From: a bacterium
GTDB taxonomy: Bacteria > Margulisbacteria > Marinamargulisbacteria > SXXA01
DNA length: 6,568 nucleotides
Assembly: GCA_018402095.1 (NCBI GenBank)
Contig: JAGYJO010000079.1
Location: 1-6,568, forward strand
Direction of reading: 5' to 3'
Part shown: piece after piece, positions 1 through 6,370 of the stretch
Layout of the letters: each line of letters begins with the position of its first letter
Position numbering within the stretch: the stretch's first letter is position 1
Made by a program: the position numbers and the translations under genes
The notes under the pieces: model-generated
What the model saw: only the letters and a program-made list of their open reading frames with translations
Database searches by the model: none
What the model was told of the DNA's origin: nothing

Positions 1-21
1 TGAGAGAAAGGACTCGGTTAA

Positions 22-46
22 TAAAGGGCTTCGCCCTTTAGATCCC
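22..46. repeat. Short palindromic intergenic repeat, copy 1; possible terminator
   Basis: TAAAGGGC (22-29) pairs perfectly with GCCCTTTA (33-40) over the loop TTC, followed by GATCCC (41-46). Read on the minus strand the stem runs into TTTATTAACC, so it could end the transcript of the isomerase gene about 110 nt past its stop. It matches the element at 3297-3321, hence the repeat call; the two functions do not exclude each other. Confidence 0.55.
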
Positions 47-47
47 T

Positions 48-123
48 GTGAGCCCCCACCCTAGACCAGGAGGAAACGGTTACGTGGTACCGAATTTCTC
101 CTGGTCTAGGGTGGGGGACTCGC
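48..123. repeat. Long inverted repeat (20-bp perfect arms, extended across a bulge)
   Basis: Positions 53-72 are perfectly complementary to 98-117. With one bulged base (A118) pairing continues outward, 48-52 with 119-123, including one G-U. Inside, 73-75 can pair with 95-97 and, beyond a small internal loop, 77-80 with 89-92, leaving an 8-nt apical loop. The result is a nearly continuous hairpin of about 76 nt. No U-run follows on either strand, so it is not a standard intrinsic terminator, and no target-site duplication or coding capacity is seen. It may be a small non-autonomous palindromic element, a structured RNA or an mRNA 3'-end stabiliser. Confidence 0.7.
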
Positions 124-130
124 GCCCCCC

Positions 131-152
131 AATCCCCGCCATAACGGGGATT
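131..152 (-). terminator. Hairpin overlapping the isomerase stop codon
   Basis: AATCCCCG (131-138) pairs perfectly with CGGGGATT (145-152) over a 6-nt loop. The outer arm includes two bases of the TAA stop at 151-153. Read on the minus strand a G-run follows rather than a U-tract, so it does not fit an intrinsic terminator well. It may instead be a 3'-end stabilising hairpin or part of the adjacent palindrome cluster. Confidence 0.35.
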
Positions 153-1611
153 ATTTCGGTAACGCTACAGGCGTTTCATTCTCCTGAGCTTTGGCCGCCT
201 CAGCTCGCAGTGCGGCTTTGGCTTCTAAGGCTTTCATTAGCTTCTCTACGCGCGAGGCTCTGGCGGCATCTTGTCTTTCTTTGAAAAAAGCCTGCATATA
301 GCGCAATGTGTTGGCTTGGTTTTCAGCCAGTGAGATGGCGTGGTCATAGGCGTTGTTTGCGTCTTTGGCTTGGCCGGATTGGCGAAGAAGGTCGCCTTCG
401 AGGAGGTGTAGTGATGCAAAATCCAGTGTCGGAGCAATGTCGATTTTGATTTTTCCTTTCCTGATTTCGGCGATGCTTTTTTCTAGGTCTGTCGCACTAT
501 AGAGTTGGGCGAGTAGGTAATGGGGCCGTGGATCGTAGGGCGACTGTGATATTTGAGATTGGTATGCATTGATGGCTGATTCTCTGTTTCCATTTGACTT
601 GTGATAGTAGGCGGCCAGAATAGGGTCTGTGACCTCAAGTGGGTTGCGCTCCAAAAAGGCTTGGATGTAGCTCTCTATCGCGGCTTGTTGGTATTTGGGT
701 AAAAGGACTTCTTTTTCAGCTTCATAATTGATGCTGGCAGGACGGTCTATGTTGCGACGATCCGTCAGTTTCACGATATGGTAACCATAGTGACTTCTGA
801 TGGGCTGTGTCCATTCCCCTTTGCCCAAGGAAAAGGCGGCTTTTTCCAGATCCCGGGGTAGCATACCTACGCTGACCCATCCGATGTCTCCGCCACTGGC
901 AATCGTTTCTGGATTGCTGCTCAAGGAACTGACGATGCTTTCAAATGTGCTGCCATTGGCCAATGCTGTTGCTGCTGCTTGGGCCTGTTTTTCCGAATCG
1001 TTTATTGTGGCATTTTCCGAGGGTTTGAAAAGGGCATGCTGCAAACGAATTTGTGTGTAGGTGTTGTCCACGTCTTGGTTGGTCAGGTGAATGTTGCTTT
1101 GTAAGTGGGTCAGGAACTTTTGCGTGACAATGTCTTTTTTGAGTTGGTCAATAAAGGTGTTGTAGGGATAGTTGTTGTCTTTGAGTGTTTTTTTGAGGGC
1201 GCTTTTATCTTTGAGGTCGTATTGGATATAGACCCGTTGCAGGGCGCCTTCTAATTCTTCCTTGCTGGGTTTTACTTTATTACTGACAGCGCCTTCGTGG
1301 AGAATGGTGTATTGGACTGCTTGCATGAGCGCGGAATACTGCAGGATTTCCACCATTTGGGGATCGAGTTCCAATCCGCCGTTTTGGGAATAAGGGGCGA
1401 AACTTTGGGTGAGCAATTCTTTGAATCGGGATTGGTCTACAGGAAGGTCTCCGATATACGCCCAATTTTCTTTGGGTGCGCTTGTGCTTGTGTTTTGGCT
1501 TTCTTGGCTGGCCGTGCCCATGAGCAAGGCGCCTGCAAACATCGTGACGACGAATGCGCCTACAATGGTCCACCCAATGGCGGCGGCGTGATTACGAAAA
1601 AATTTTAACAT
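151..1611 (-). CDS. Membrane-anchored parvulin-type peptidyl-prolyl isomerase with C-terminal TPR-like repeats
   Basis: A 486-residue exported foldase. A short basic N-terminus (MLKFFRNH) and one hydrophobic segment (about 11-31) look like an uncleaved anchor of the PpiD/SurA_N_3 kind, as no lipobox cysteine or clear cleavage site is seen. Residues about 50-180 form a helical SurA-N-like chaperone region. A PPIC rotamase domain spans about 186-284: Q-H-A-L-F-K-P (H192), the GGDIGW turn (240-245), and S-H-Y-G-Y-H-I-V-K-L (H278). Residues about 329-430 hold three TPR-like helix pairs, and the tail (about 445-475) is an Ala/Lys/Glu-rich helix. An in-frame ATG at 1686 would overlap ftsX; the start at 1611 is favoured by AAGGAG 7 nt upstream. 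It begins 28 nt after the ftsX stop and so probably belongs to the ftsEX operon. PrsA, SurA and PpiD are relatives; the tail arrangement fits none of them, so no symbol is given. Confidence 0.88.
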   Translation of the reverse strand: MLKFFRNHAAAIGWTIVGAFVVTMFAGALLMGTASQESQNTSTSAPKENWAYIGDLPVDQSRFKELLTQSFAPYSQNGGLELDPQMVEILQYSALMQAVQYTILHEGAVSNKVKPSKEELEGALQRVYIQYDLKDKSALKKTLKDNNYPYNTFIDQLKKDIVTQKFLTHLQSNIHLTNQDVDNTYTQIRLQHALFKPSENATINDSEKQAQAAATALANGSTFESIVSSLSSNPETIASGGDIGWVSVGMLPRDLEKAAFSLGKGEWTQPIRSHYGYHIVKLTDRRNIDRPASINYEAEKEVLLPKYQQAAIESYIQAFLERNPLEVTDPILAAYYHKSNGNRESAINAYQSQISQSPYDPRPHYLLAQLYSATDLEKSIAEIRKGKIKIDIAPTLDFASLHLLEGDLLRQSGQAKDANNAYDHAISLAENQANTLRYMQAFFKERQDAARASRVEKLMKALEAKAALRAEAAKAQENETPVALPK

Positions 1612-1618
1612 AGAGAAT

Positions 1619-1624
1619 CTCCTT
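1619..1624 (-). promoter_or_regulatory. Ribosome binding site of the peptidyl-prolyl isomerase
   Basis: Read on the minus strand this is AAGGAG, 7 nt before the ATG at 1609-1611. It places the start directly before the membrane anchor and excludes the in-frame ATG at 1686, which would add 25 residues of hydrophilic, His-rich sequence translated out of ftsX. Confidence 0.85.
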
Positions 1625-1639
1625 GTTTGGTTATAGTGC

Positions 1640-2524
1640 TCATGATGGGTTTTTGATTGTACGGGATACAGATATATAGCTGCCAAAAATACCGAGAGAG
1701 GTGCCCACGATAATCAAGGTAAGGTAAATGAGTGTGAGTCGAAAGTCCTCTTGCAAAATAGGGATGTAAGGCATTTTTTCCTGTATGCGAACAACGAACA
1801 TGCCATACAGTGGGGATAGGATCGCGACGGAGGCGCAGGATCCGGCGAGGCCCATCAATGCGCCTTCAATAATGAAAGGCCAACGGATGAAGGGGACCGT
1901 GGCGCCTACCAAATGCATAATGGTGATCTCATCCTGTCTGGCGATGACGGTGAGTCGTATGGTGTTCACGACAATGAGCAGCGTCGCCAGTGTCAACAAA
2001 CTGACCAAAATGAATCCGGCTAGGCGGGTGTAGGCTGCAAATTTCGTGATGCGTTCTGCAATGGTGCCCATATAGCCGACATCCTCAACGTTTTCAAATC
2101 CCCGAACATATTTGGCGGTTTTAACGATTTGTTCGTTGTCTTTGAGCGTGAGTTTGAAGGAGTGGGGGAGGGGATTCTCTACCAGATCTGTCAAATCTAA
2201 GGACTGGAATCCTTTTCTGAAGTCACGCCACGCTTTGTCTTTGGATACAAACGTAACCGACTTGAATTCAGGCATCGCTTCGAGACGGTGTTTCATGCTG
2301 CTGATTTGGCCAGCACTAATACTTTCTTTGAGGAAGATACGGATCTCTAGCTTGTCCGAGAAAAAATCGCTGATATTTGAAATGTTGGCAGATATGAGCA
2401 AGAAAATCCCGAAAACAATTAAGGATACCCCGATGGTTGCTGTTGAAATGGCCGCCATTAATCCAGAGCGACGAATACTGATAAATGCTTCTGTTAGGAA
2501 AAAGCCAATATCTCTTAATAACAT
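1640..2524 (-). CDS. ftsX: Cell division protein FtsX
   Basis: Membrane partner of FtsE, 294 residues. Predicted topology is the FtsX pattern: a cytoplasmic N-terminus, TM1 at about 23-46, a large extracytoplasmic loop (about 47-165) containing NPLPHSFKL (117-125), then TM2 (about 168-188), TM3 (about 216-240) and TM4 (about 264-284). The cytoplasmic loop R-Q-D-E-I-T-I-M-H-L-V-G-A (196-208) matches the conserved coupling segment that contacts the ATPase. In the family, the large loop binds a murein hydrolase or its activator (EnvC in E. coli; PcsB or CwlO in Firmicutes). No such hydrolase is encoded in this window. No clear SD precedes the ATG; the one-base overlap with ftsE points to translational coupling, which would help keep the two subunits balanced. 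The length is closer to Firmicutes/cyanobacterial FtsX than to the longer E. coli protein. Confidence 0.95.
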   Translation of the reverse strand: MLLRDIGFFLTEAFISIRRSGLMAAISTATIGVSLIVFGIFLLISANISNISDFFSDKLEIRIFLKESISAGQISSMKHRLEAMPEFKSVTFVSKDKAWRDFRKGFQSLDLTDLVENPLPHSFKLTLKDNEQIVKTAKYVRGFENVEDVGYMGTIAERITKFAAYTRLAGFILVSLLTLATLLIVVNTIRLTVIARQDEITIMHLVGATVPFIRWPFIIEGALMGLAGSCASVAILSPLYGMFVVRIQEKMPYIPILQEDFRLTLIYLTLIIVGTSLGIFGSYISVSRTIKNPS

Positions 2525-3204
2525 TATTTGTTGTACATCCCGAGTTGCTCATCTCTGACGACATGGCCGTTGTCTACTTGGATAACCCGTTTGCGAATGT
2601 CATCTACGATACTTTTGTTGTGCGTCGCGACTACGACCGTGGTTTGTCTTGAATTGATTTTGCTCAACAACTGCATGATTTCCCAGGATGTTTCGGGATC
2701 CAAGCTACCCGTTGGCTCATCGGCAAGGAGTACGGGTGGATTGTTGACGATAGCACGGGCGATACAGATACGTTGTTGTTCACCCCCTGAAAGCTCGGAG
2801 GGCATATTGTACATTTTTTGCTGCAGGCCCACGAGTTCCAGTACTTGTGTGACTTGGCGACGAATCCTTGCGCGACTAAAGTGCATGACCCGCAATGCAA
2901 AGGCGACGTTTTCATAAACGGTACGTTTGGGGAGTAGTTTGTAGTCTTGAAAGATCACGCCGATACTCCGCCGCAAAAAAGGGATTTGTTTGGCCGAAAT
3001 AGTACTCAAGGGAATATTGTCGATGTAGATATCCCCTGAGCTGGGGGTCTCTGCTTTGTAGAGCATATTGAGTAGGGTGGATTTACCGGCTCCGGATTGT
3101 CCAACCAAATAGACAAACTCATTGCGGCCAATGTGTAGATTGACATTGTCCAAGGCAACGTAGCCGTTGGGATAGGTCTTGGTAACGTTTTTAATACGTA
3201 TCAT
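2524..3204 (-). CDS. ftsE: Cell division ATP-binding protein FtsE
   Basis: ATPase subunit of the FtsEX complex, 226 residues, typical length. It shows all ABC motifs in order: Walker A GQSGAGKST (35-43), Q-loop VIFQDYKLL (Q86), signature LSGGEQQR (138-145), Walker B VLLADEPT (158-165, D162 and E163), D-loop SLD (167-169) and H-loop H195. The segment FQDYKLLPKRTVYENV is characteristic of FtsE rather than other ABC exporters. Known role: on the cytoplasmic face of the septal membrane it powers FtsX, which activates peptidoglycan hydrolases rather than moving a solute. Its stop overlaps the ftsX start by one base (TAATG). A strong SD (GGGGAGAGG, 3212-3220) lies 7 nt upstream. The 140-nt gap behind it, with hairpins, suggests that it heads its own transcript or sits after an attenuated read-through from tkt. 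Confidence 0.97.
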   Translation of the reverse strand: MIRIKNVTKTYPNGYVALDNVNLHIGRNEFVYLVGQSGAGKSTLLNMLYKAETPSSGDIYIDNIPLSTISAKQIPFLRRSIGVIFQDYKLLPKRTVYENVAFALRVMHFSRARIRRQVTQVLELVGLQQKMYNMPSELSGGEQQRICIARAIVNNPPVLLADEPTGSLDPETSWEIMQLLSKINSRQTTVVVATHNKSIVDDIRKRVIQVDNGHVVRDEQLGMYNK

Positions 3205-3211
3205 GTTATGG

Positions 3212-3253
3212 CCTCTCCCCAGATAGTGTGCTTTGGGGCGATAGTCCCCCCAA
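3212..3253 (-). promoter_or_regulatory. ftsE leader: strong SD with a hairpin just upstream
   Basis: On the minus strand the SD GGGGAGAGG (3212-3220) sits 7 nt before the ftsE ATG. Upstream, TTGGGG (+ strand 3233-3238) can pair with CCCCAA (3248-3253) across a 9-nt loop. The same G-run (3234-3238, TGGGG on the + strand) can instead pair with 3217-3221 (CCCCA), which covers part of the SD. The two pairings exclude each other. The sequence shows the complementarity; a regulatory use is inference. I see no convincing -35/-10 pair in this short leader. Confidence 0.35.
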
Positions 3254-3254
3254 G

Positions 3255-3285
3255 CATAAACCGTTCTCGGCGGAGCCGAGCACGG
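3255..3285 (-). terminator. Putative terminator hairpin downstream of transketolase
   Basis: Positions 3261-3264 pair with 3282-3285 and 3266-3271 with 3275-3280, giving a GC-rich stem of 10 pairs with one mismatch and a 3-nt loop. Read on the minus strand the stem is followed by TTTATGCTTG, a poor U-tract. It lies about 60 nt past the tkt stop and about 50 nt before ftsE, where a weak or partial terminator would separate the two operons. The weak tail keeps confidence moderate. Confidence 0.45.
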
Positions 3286-3296
3286 AAAAGGGAGCT

Positions 3297-3321
3297 ATAA
3301 GGGCGTCGCCCTTTTGATCCC
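3297..3321. repeat. Short palindromic intergenic repeat, copy 2
   Basis: AAGGGC (3299-3304) pairs with GCCCTT (3308-3313) over a 3-nt loop and is followed within 3 nt by GATCCC (3316-3321). The same arrangement occurs at 22-46 in the same orientation, differing at only a few positions. It lies in the gap just after tkt and could also act as a weak terminator on either strand (tail TTTT on the plus strand, TTATAG on the minus strand). Confidence 0.55.
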
Positions 3322-3344
3322 AGGTAAGATACGGAATAAGCGCG

Positions 3345-5297
3345 TTATGCGTCATGAAACGCCTTTTTGATTTTGTTCACGATGCTATCGAGATCAAAAT
3401 TGAATTCTTTGGCTAGGTCTGAGGCTGGGGCGCTGAGGCCAAAATGGTCTATGGTGATGCAGAGTCCATCTCTACCGACATATTTGTGCCAGCCAAAGGA
3501 GGTTTGCGCTTCGATGGCGACATGTAGTTTCGCTTGTGGTGCGATGACGGTGTTGCGGTAGTCGGCGGATTGGGCATCGAAATATTCGAAAGACGCCATC
3601 GATACGACTTGTACACGGTTTTCGGGAAGCGCTTTTGCGACTTCGAGTGCCAAATGAAGCTCAGAACCTGTTGCAAAAAGAACGATGTCTGGGTCTTCTG
3701 CGGTTTGGACGATGTACCCCCCTTTTTCCACGCTGTCCATGCTGGTGCAGGTTAGTGTGGGAAGATTTTGGCGACTCAACACGAGTGCGACAGGATTTTG
3801 TGACTGTAGCGCCGCCCACCATGCGCCTTTGACTTCGTTGGCATCGGCTGGGCGGATGACTACCAAGTTGGGCATTGCACGCAGCGAAGCCAGGTGTTCA
3901 ACGGGTTGATGAGTTGGGCCATCTTCACCCAAGAAAATACTGTCATGCGTGAATTGATAAATGACGGGTAACTGCATCAATGCCGCGAGACGGATGGCAT
4001 TGCGCATATAGTCGGAGAAGGTCATAAATGTACCGCAGTAGCTGCGGTAAAGACCGTGCAAAATAAGCCCGGAAGCCATAGCTCCCATGGCAAATTCGCG
4101 TACGCCGTATTTGATGTTTCTACCTGCGAAATTGTCTGGTGTGATGACGCCGCCAGCTTTCATCAGCGTATTGTCAGAGCAGGACAAATCGGCAGATCCA
4201 CCGATCAAGTGAGGCACGGTGTCATGCAAGAGTTGTAGCAACTGTCCTGAAATACTCCGTGTGGCACTGTTGGCTTTGGTTTCATAGGCCGAAATGGCGG
4301 CTTTCAACTCAGGCGAAATGGGCTGTTCTTGTGCAGCCAGTTGTTTGGCTTTTTCAGGGTGTTGTTTTTGCCAAGCGGCAAATTTTGTTGTCCATTTTTG
4401 GTGAAGGGCTTGGACGGCTTGTTTTTGTTGGTTCATACTGGCATAGACGTCATCGGCGACAAAAAAGAGAGGCGTTTCTGGCATGCCCATTGCTTTTTTT
4501 GTGGCGGCTGATTCGGCCGGACCAAAAGGTTTGCCATGGGATTCACTGCTGCCTGCATAGCTTGGCGAGAATTTTCCGATTTGGGTTTTGGCGATGACCA
4601 AGAGCGGTTTGTCTTGCTGTGTGCGGGTTGCTTCCAATGTTGTTTTTATTTCGGAAAGATTGTTGCCATTGATGGTGGCCACGTCCCATCCGTAAGCTTG
4701 GTAGCGCATGGCGACATCTTCGGTGAAACATTCTGTGGTTGGCCCATCGAGACAGATGTCATTGGCATCGTAAATCACGATCAGGTTATCGAGACGCAAG
4801 TGCCCGGCGAGTGAGCTGGCCTCGCTACTGATACCTTCCATCATGCAGCCATCGCCAGCCAAGACCACGACTTTGCTATCAAAGAGTGCAGTGTCAAAGT
4901 TGGCTTGTGCGATTTTTTGGCCCACAGCAATACCAACGGCAGTTGCCAACCCTTGTCCGAGTGGCCCTGTGGTCATTTCAACGCCAGGGCATTCTCTGTA
5001 CTCAGGGTGTCCGGCTAGTGGTGAGTGAAGTTGGCGAAAGCGTGGCAGCATGTCGGCAGCTACAAATCCCCGTAAGTGTAAGGCCGCATAGAGACCTGCT
5101 GACCCATGGCCGGCAGATAGAATAAATCTGTCACGGTTGAGCCATGCTGGGGCTTCAGGAAGTACCCGCAAAAAAGAGCCGTACAAAAAGGCAAAAAGTT
5201 CACCACAACCCAAGGGTAGTCCTGGGTGGCCTGATTTGGCTTGGTCAATGGCATCCAGTGCCAAGGAACGGATGGTGTTTGCAATACGGTCTGTCAT
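3345..5297 (-). CDS. tkt: Transketolase
   Basis: A thiamine-diphosphate enzyme of 650 residues, the usual length, transferring two-carbon ketol units between sugar phosphates in the non-oxidative pentose phosphate pathway. The N-terminal TPP domain shows SGHPG (22-26), SAGHGS (61-66), TGPLGQG (110-116) and the cofactor/Mg motif G-D-G-C-M-M-E-G (148-155) followed by Y-D-A-N-D (176-180); H254 lies in SESHGKP. The pyrimidine-binding domain has YGVREFAMGA with catalytic E401, FMTFSDYMR (424-432) and THDSIFLGEDGPTHQP (450-465, H463). The C-terminal domain begins near 535. An in-frame ATG at 5348 would add 17 residues but would overlap the end of rseP. The start at 5297 is preferred because AGAGGAG lies 8 nt upstream and the protein then begins like other transketolases (MTDRIANTIRSLALDA). 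It starts 17 nt after rseP and is followed by terminator-like hairpins. No pentose phosphate partner gene is adjacent. Confidence 0.97.
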   Translation of the reverse strand: MTDRIANTIRSLALDAIDQAKSGHPGLPLGCGELFAFLYGSFLRVLPEAPAWLNRDRFILSAGHGSAGLYAALHLRGFVAADMLPRFRQLHSPLAGHPEYRECPGVEMTTGPLGQGLATAVGIAVGQKIAQANFDTALFDSKVVVLAGDGCMMEGISSEASSLAGHLRLDNLIVIYDANDICLDGPTTECFTEDVAMRYQAYGWDVATINGNNLSEIKTTLEATRTQQDKPLLVIAKTQIGKFSPSYAGSSESHGKPFGPAESAATKKAMGMPETPLFFVADDVYASMNQQKQAVQALHQKWTTKFAAWQKQHPEKAKQLAAQEQPISPELKAAISAYETKANSATRSISGQLLQLLHDTVPHLIGGSADLSCSDNTLMKAGGVITPDNFAGRNIKYGVREFAMGAMASGLILHGLYRSYCGTFMTFSDYMRNAIRLAALMQLPVIYQFTHDSIFLGEDGPTHQPVEHLASLRAMPNLVVIRPADANEVKGAWWAALQSQNPVALVLSRQNLPTLTCTSMDSVEKGGYIVQTAEDPDIVLFATGSELHLALEVAKALPENRVQVVSMASFEYFDAQSADYRNTVIAPQAKLHVAIEAQTSFGWHKYVGRDGLCITIDHFGLSAPASDLAKEFNFDLDSIVNKIKKAFHDA

Positions 5298-5305
5298 GAT
5301 GGTTA

Positions 5306-5312
5306 CTCCTCT
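5306..5312 (-). promoter_or_regulatory. Ribosome binding site of transketolase
   Basis: Read on the minus strand this is AGAGGAG, 8 nt before the ATG at 5295-5297. It lies just past the rseP stop (TAA at 5315-5317) and decides the start against the in-frame upstream ATG at 5348. Confidence 0.85.
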
Positions 5313-5314
5313 GG

Positions 5315-6370
5315 TTATTGACCCAATAACTGCCACCGGCTTTGCCACTGAGAAACATCATTGAAAAGGATGAAAATCATGAGGGCAATTAGGATAACGG
5401 TGCCAAATTGTTGGATGCGATTGTTAATAGTATCGGATAAAGGTTTGCCGCGAACAGCTTCTATCATTAAGAGGACCAAGTGTCCGCCATCCAAAACAGG
5501 GAATGGGAACAAATTGAAGACCCCTAAACTAATGCTAATCATCGCGACAATGCCCACAAACTGCGAAAATCCGTGAGAGAGTCCGGCTGTTGCAAATTGG
5601 ATAATGCCAACCGGTCCTGCCATGTCTTTGACACTGACTTTTCCAGAGAAAAGCATGCTGACGGTTTTGAAGACCATAGTGATATGGTTCCACGTGGTTT
5701 GTGCACCCAAATCCAGCGCTTCTCTAAAGCCTACAGGTTTGTTTTCTGTGGCTATCGCGAATCGAACGCCTATTTGTGCGCGGCCGTCGACACTTGCAGG
5801 CGTGATAGGGAGCTCAAACGTCTGTTCCTCTCTCAAGATCTGTAAGCGGACGCTTCCTTCAGATTGTTGTAATACCTGAATAAAATCTTTGTTGATGTCT
5901 TGAATGGGATTCCCATTAAGCGTCATGATCGTATCGCCTGTTTGCAGCCCTGAGATGGCGGCCGGTGATTCTGGTAGGATACCTTCGATCACAGGGGAGA
6001 CCATGGCCTTGCCTGAAAAAGAAAACATACAAACAAAGAGTAAAAAACCGAAAGATAAGTTCATGAGAGACCCGGCGACAATCGTCAACATACGGCCTGC
6101 CATAGGGCGAGATTGAAAATGTGCTGATACGGGCATCGCGCCATCTTCATCGGGGTCCATTCCCGCTAGCTTCACAAAGCCTCCGAGAGGAAACACCCGA
6201 AGGGCATAAAGGGTTTCTCCAAATTTGCGAGAGAGTACTTTGGGTCCCATGCCAATGCTGAACTCTAATACGCCGATGCCAGCTCTTTTTGCCGCCCATA
6301 GGTGACCCAACTCATGGACAAAAATGACCAATCCCAATCCCAATAATGTAATGAGTATTCCTAATGTCAT
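5315..6370 (-). CDS. rseP: RseP-family site-2 intramembrane zinc metalloprotease
   Basis: Inner-membrane protease of 351 residues that cuts transmembrane segments of substrates such as anti-sigma factors or leftover signal peptides. The first membrane helix carries the zinc motif HELGH (H19, E20, H23). A G-x-G/F-P-L-G-G-F-V-K segment follows at about 59-67, as in other S2P proteases. Further membrane helices lie at about 93-118, 270-290 and 320-337. A single PDZ domain spans about 125-192 (GLQTGDTIMTLNG). The third zinc ligand sits in N-L-F-P-F-P-V-L-D-G-G (286-296, D294), after AGPVGI at 251-256. E. coli RseP is about 450 residues with two PDZ domains, so this is the shorter one-PDZ form common outside Gammaproteobacteria. 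The ATG overlaps the mazG stop by 4 nt; a modest GAAGG lies 10 nt upstream (6381-6385). Its substrate is not visible here; no anti-sigma gene is in the window. Confidence 0.96.
   Translation of the reverse strand: MTLGILITLLGLGLVIFVHELGHLWAAKRAGIGVLEFSIGMGPKVLSRKFGETLYALRVFPLGGFVKLAGMDPDEDGAMPVSAHFQSRPMAGRMLTIVAGSLMNLSFGFLLFVCMFSFSGKAMVSPVIEGILPESPAAISGLQTGDTIMTLNGNPIQDINKDFIQVLQQSEGSVRLQILREEQTFELPITPASVDGRAQIGVRFAIATENKPVGFREALDLGAQTTWNHITMVFKTVSMLFSGKVSVKDMAGPVGIIQFATAGLSHGFSQFVGIVAMISISLGVFNLFPFPVLDGGHLVLLMIEAVRGKPLSDTINNRIQQFGTVILIALMIFILFNDVSQWQSRWQLLGQ

Noticed and set aside
1..150. tRNA, small ORF or attachment site in the left gap
   Set aside because: No cloverleaf, CCA end or direct repeat pair is visible; the hairpins described account for most of the gap. 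The TGA at position 1 could end an off-window plus-strand gene, but that cannot be supported.
48..284. 78-codon plus-strand frame starting in the palindrome
   Set aside because: It spans the inverted repeat and then runs antisense to the isomerase; composition is arbitrary (Pro/Arg then Leu-rich) and no SD is placed for it.
1187..1193. Run of seven A on the coding strand of the isomerase, possible slippery site (a similar run occurs in tkt at 4494-4500)
   Set aside because: The gene continues in frame across the run into intact domains, and nothing suggests programmed frameshifting.
1612..1686. In-frame ATG extending the isomerase by 25 residues
   Set aside because: It overlaps the end of ftsX, puts a hydrophilic stretch before the membrane anchor and ignores the AAGGAG placed correctly for 1611.
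2112..2558. 148-codon plus-strand open frame opposite ftsX
   Set aside because: Entirely antisense to a well-conserved gene, with no recognisable motif; other plus-strand frames opposite tkt, rseP and the isomerase are likewise shadows.
5298..5348. In-frame ATG extending transketolase by 17 residues
   Set aside because: It would overlap the last 34 nt of rseP and lacks the strong SD that precedes the ATG at 5297; the extra residues do not resemble transketolase N-termini.
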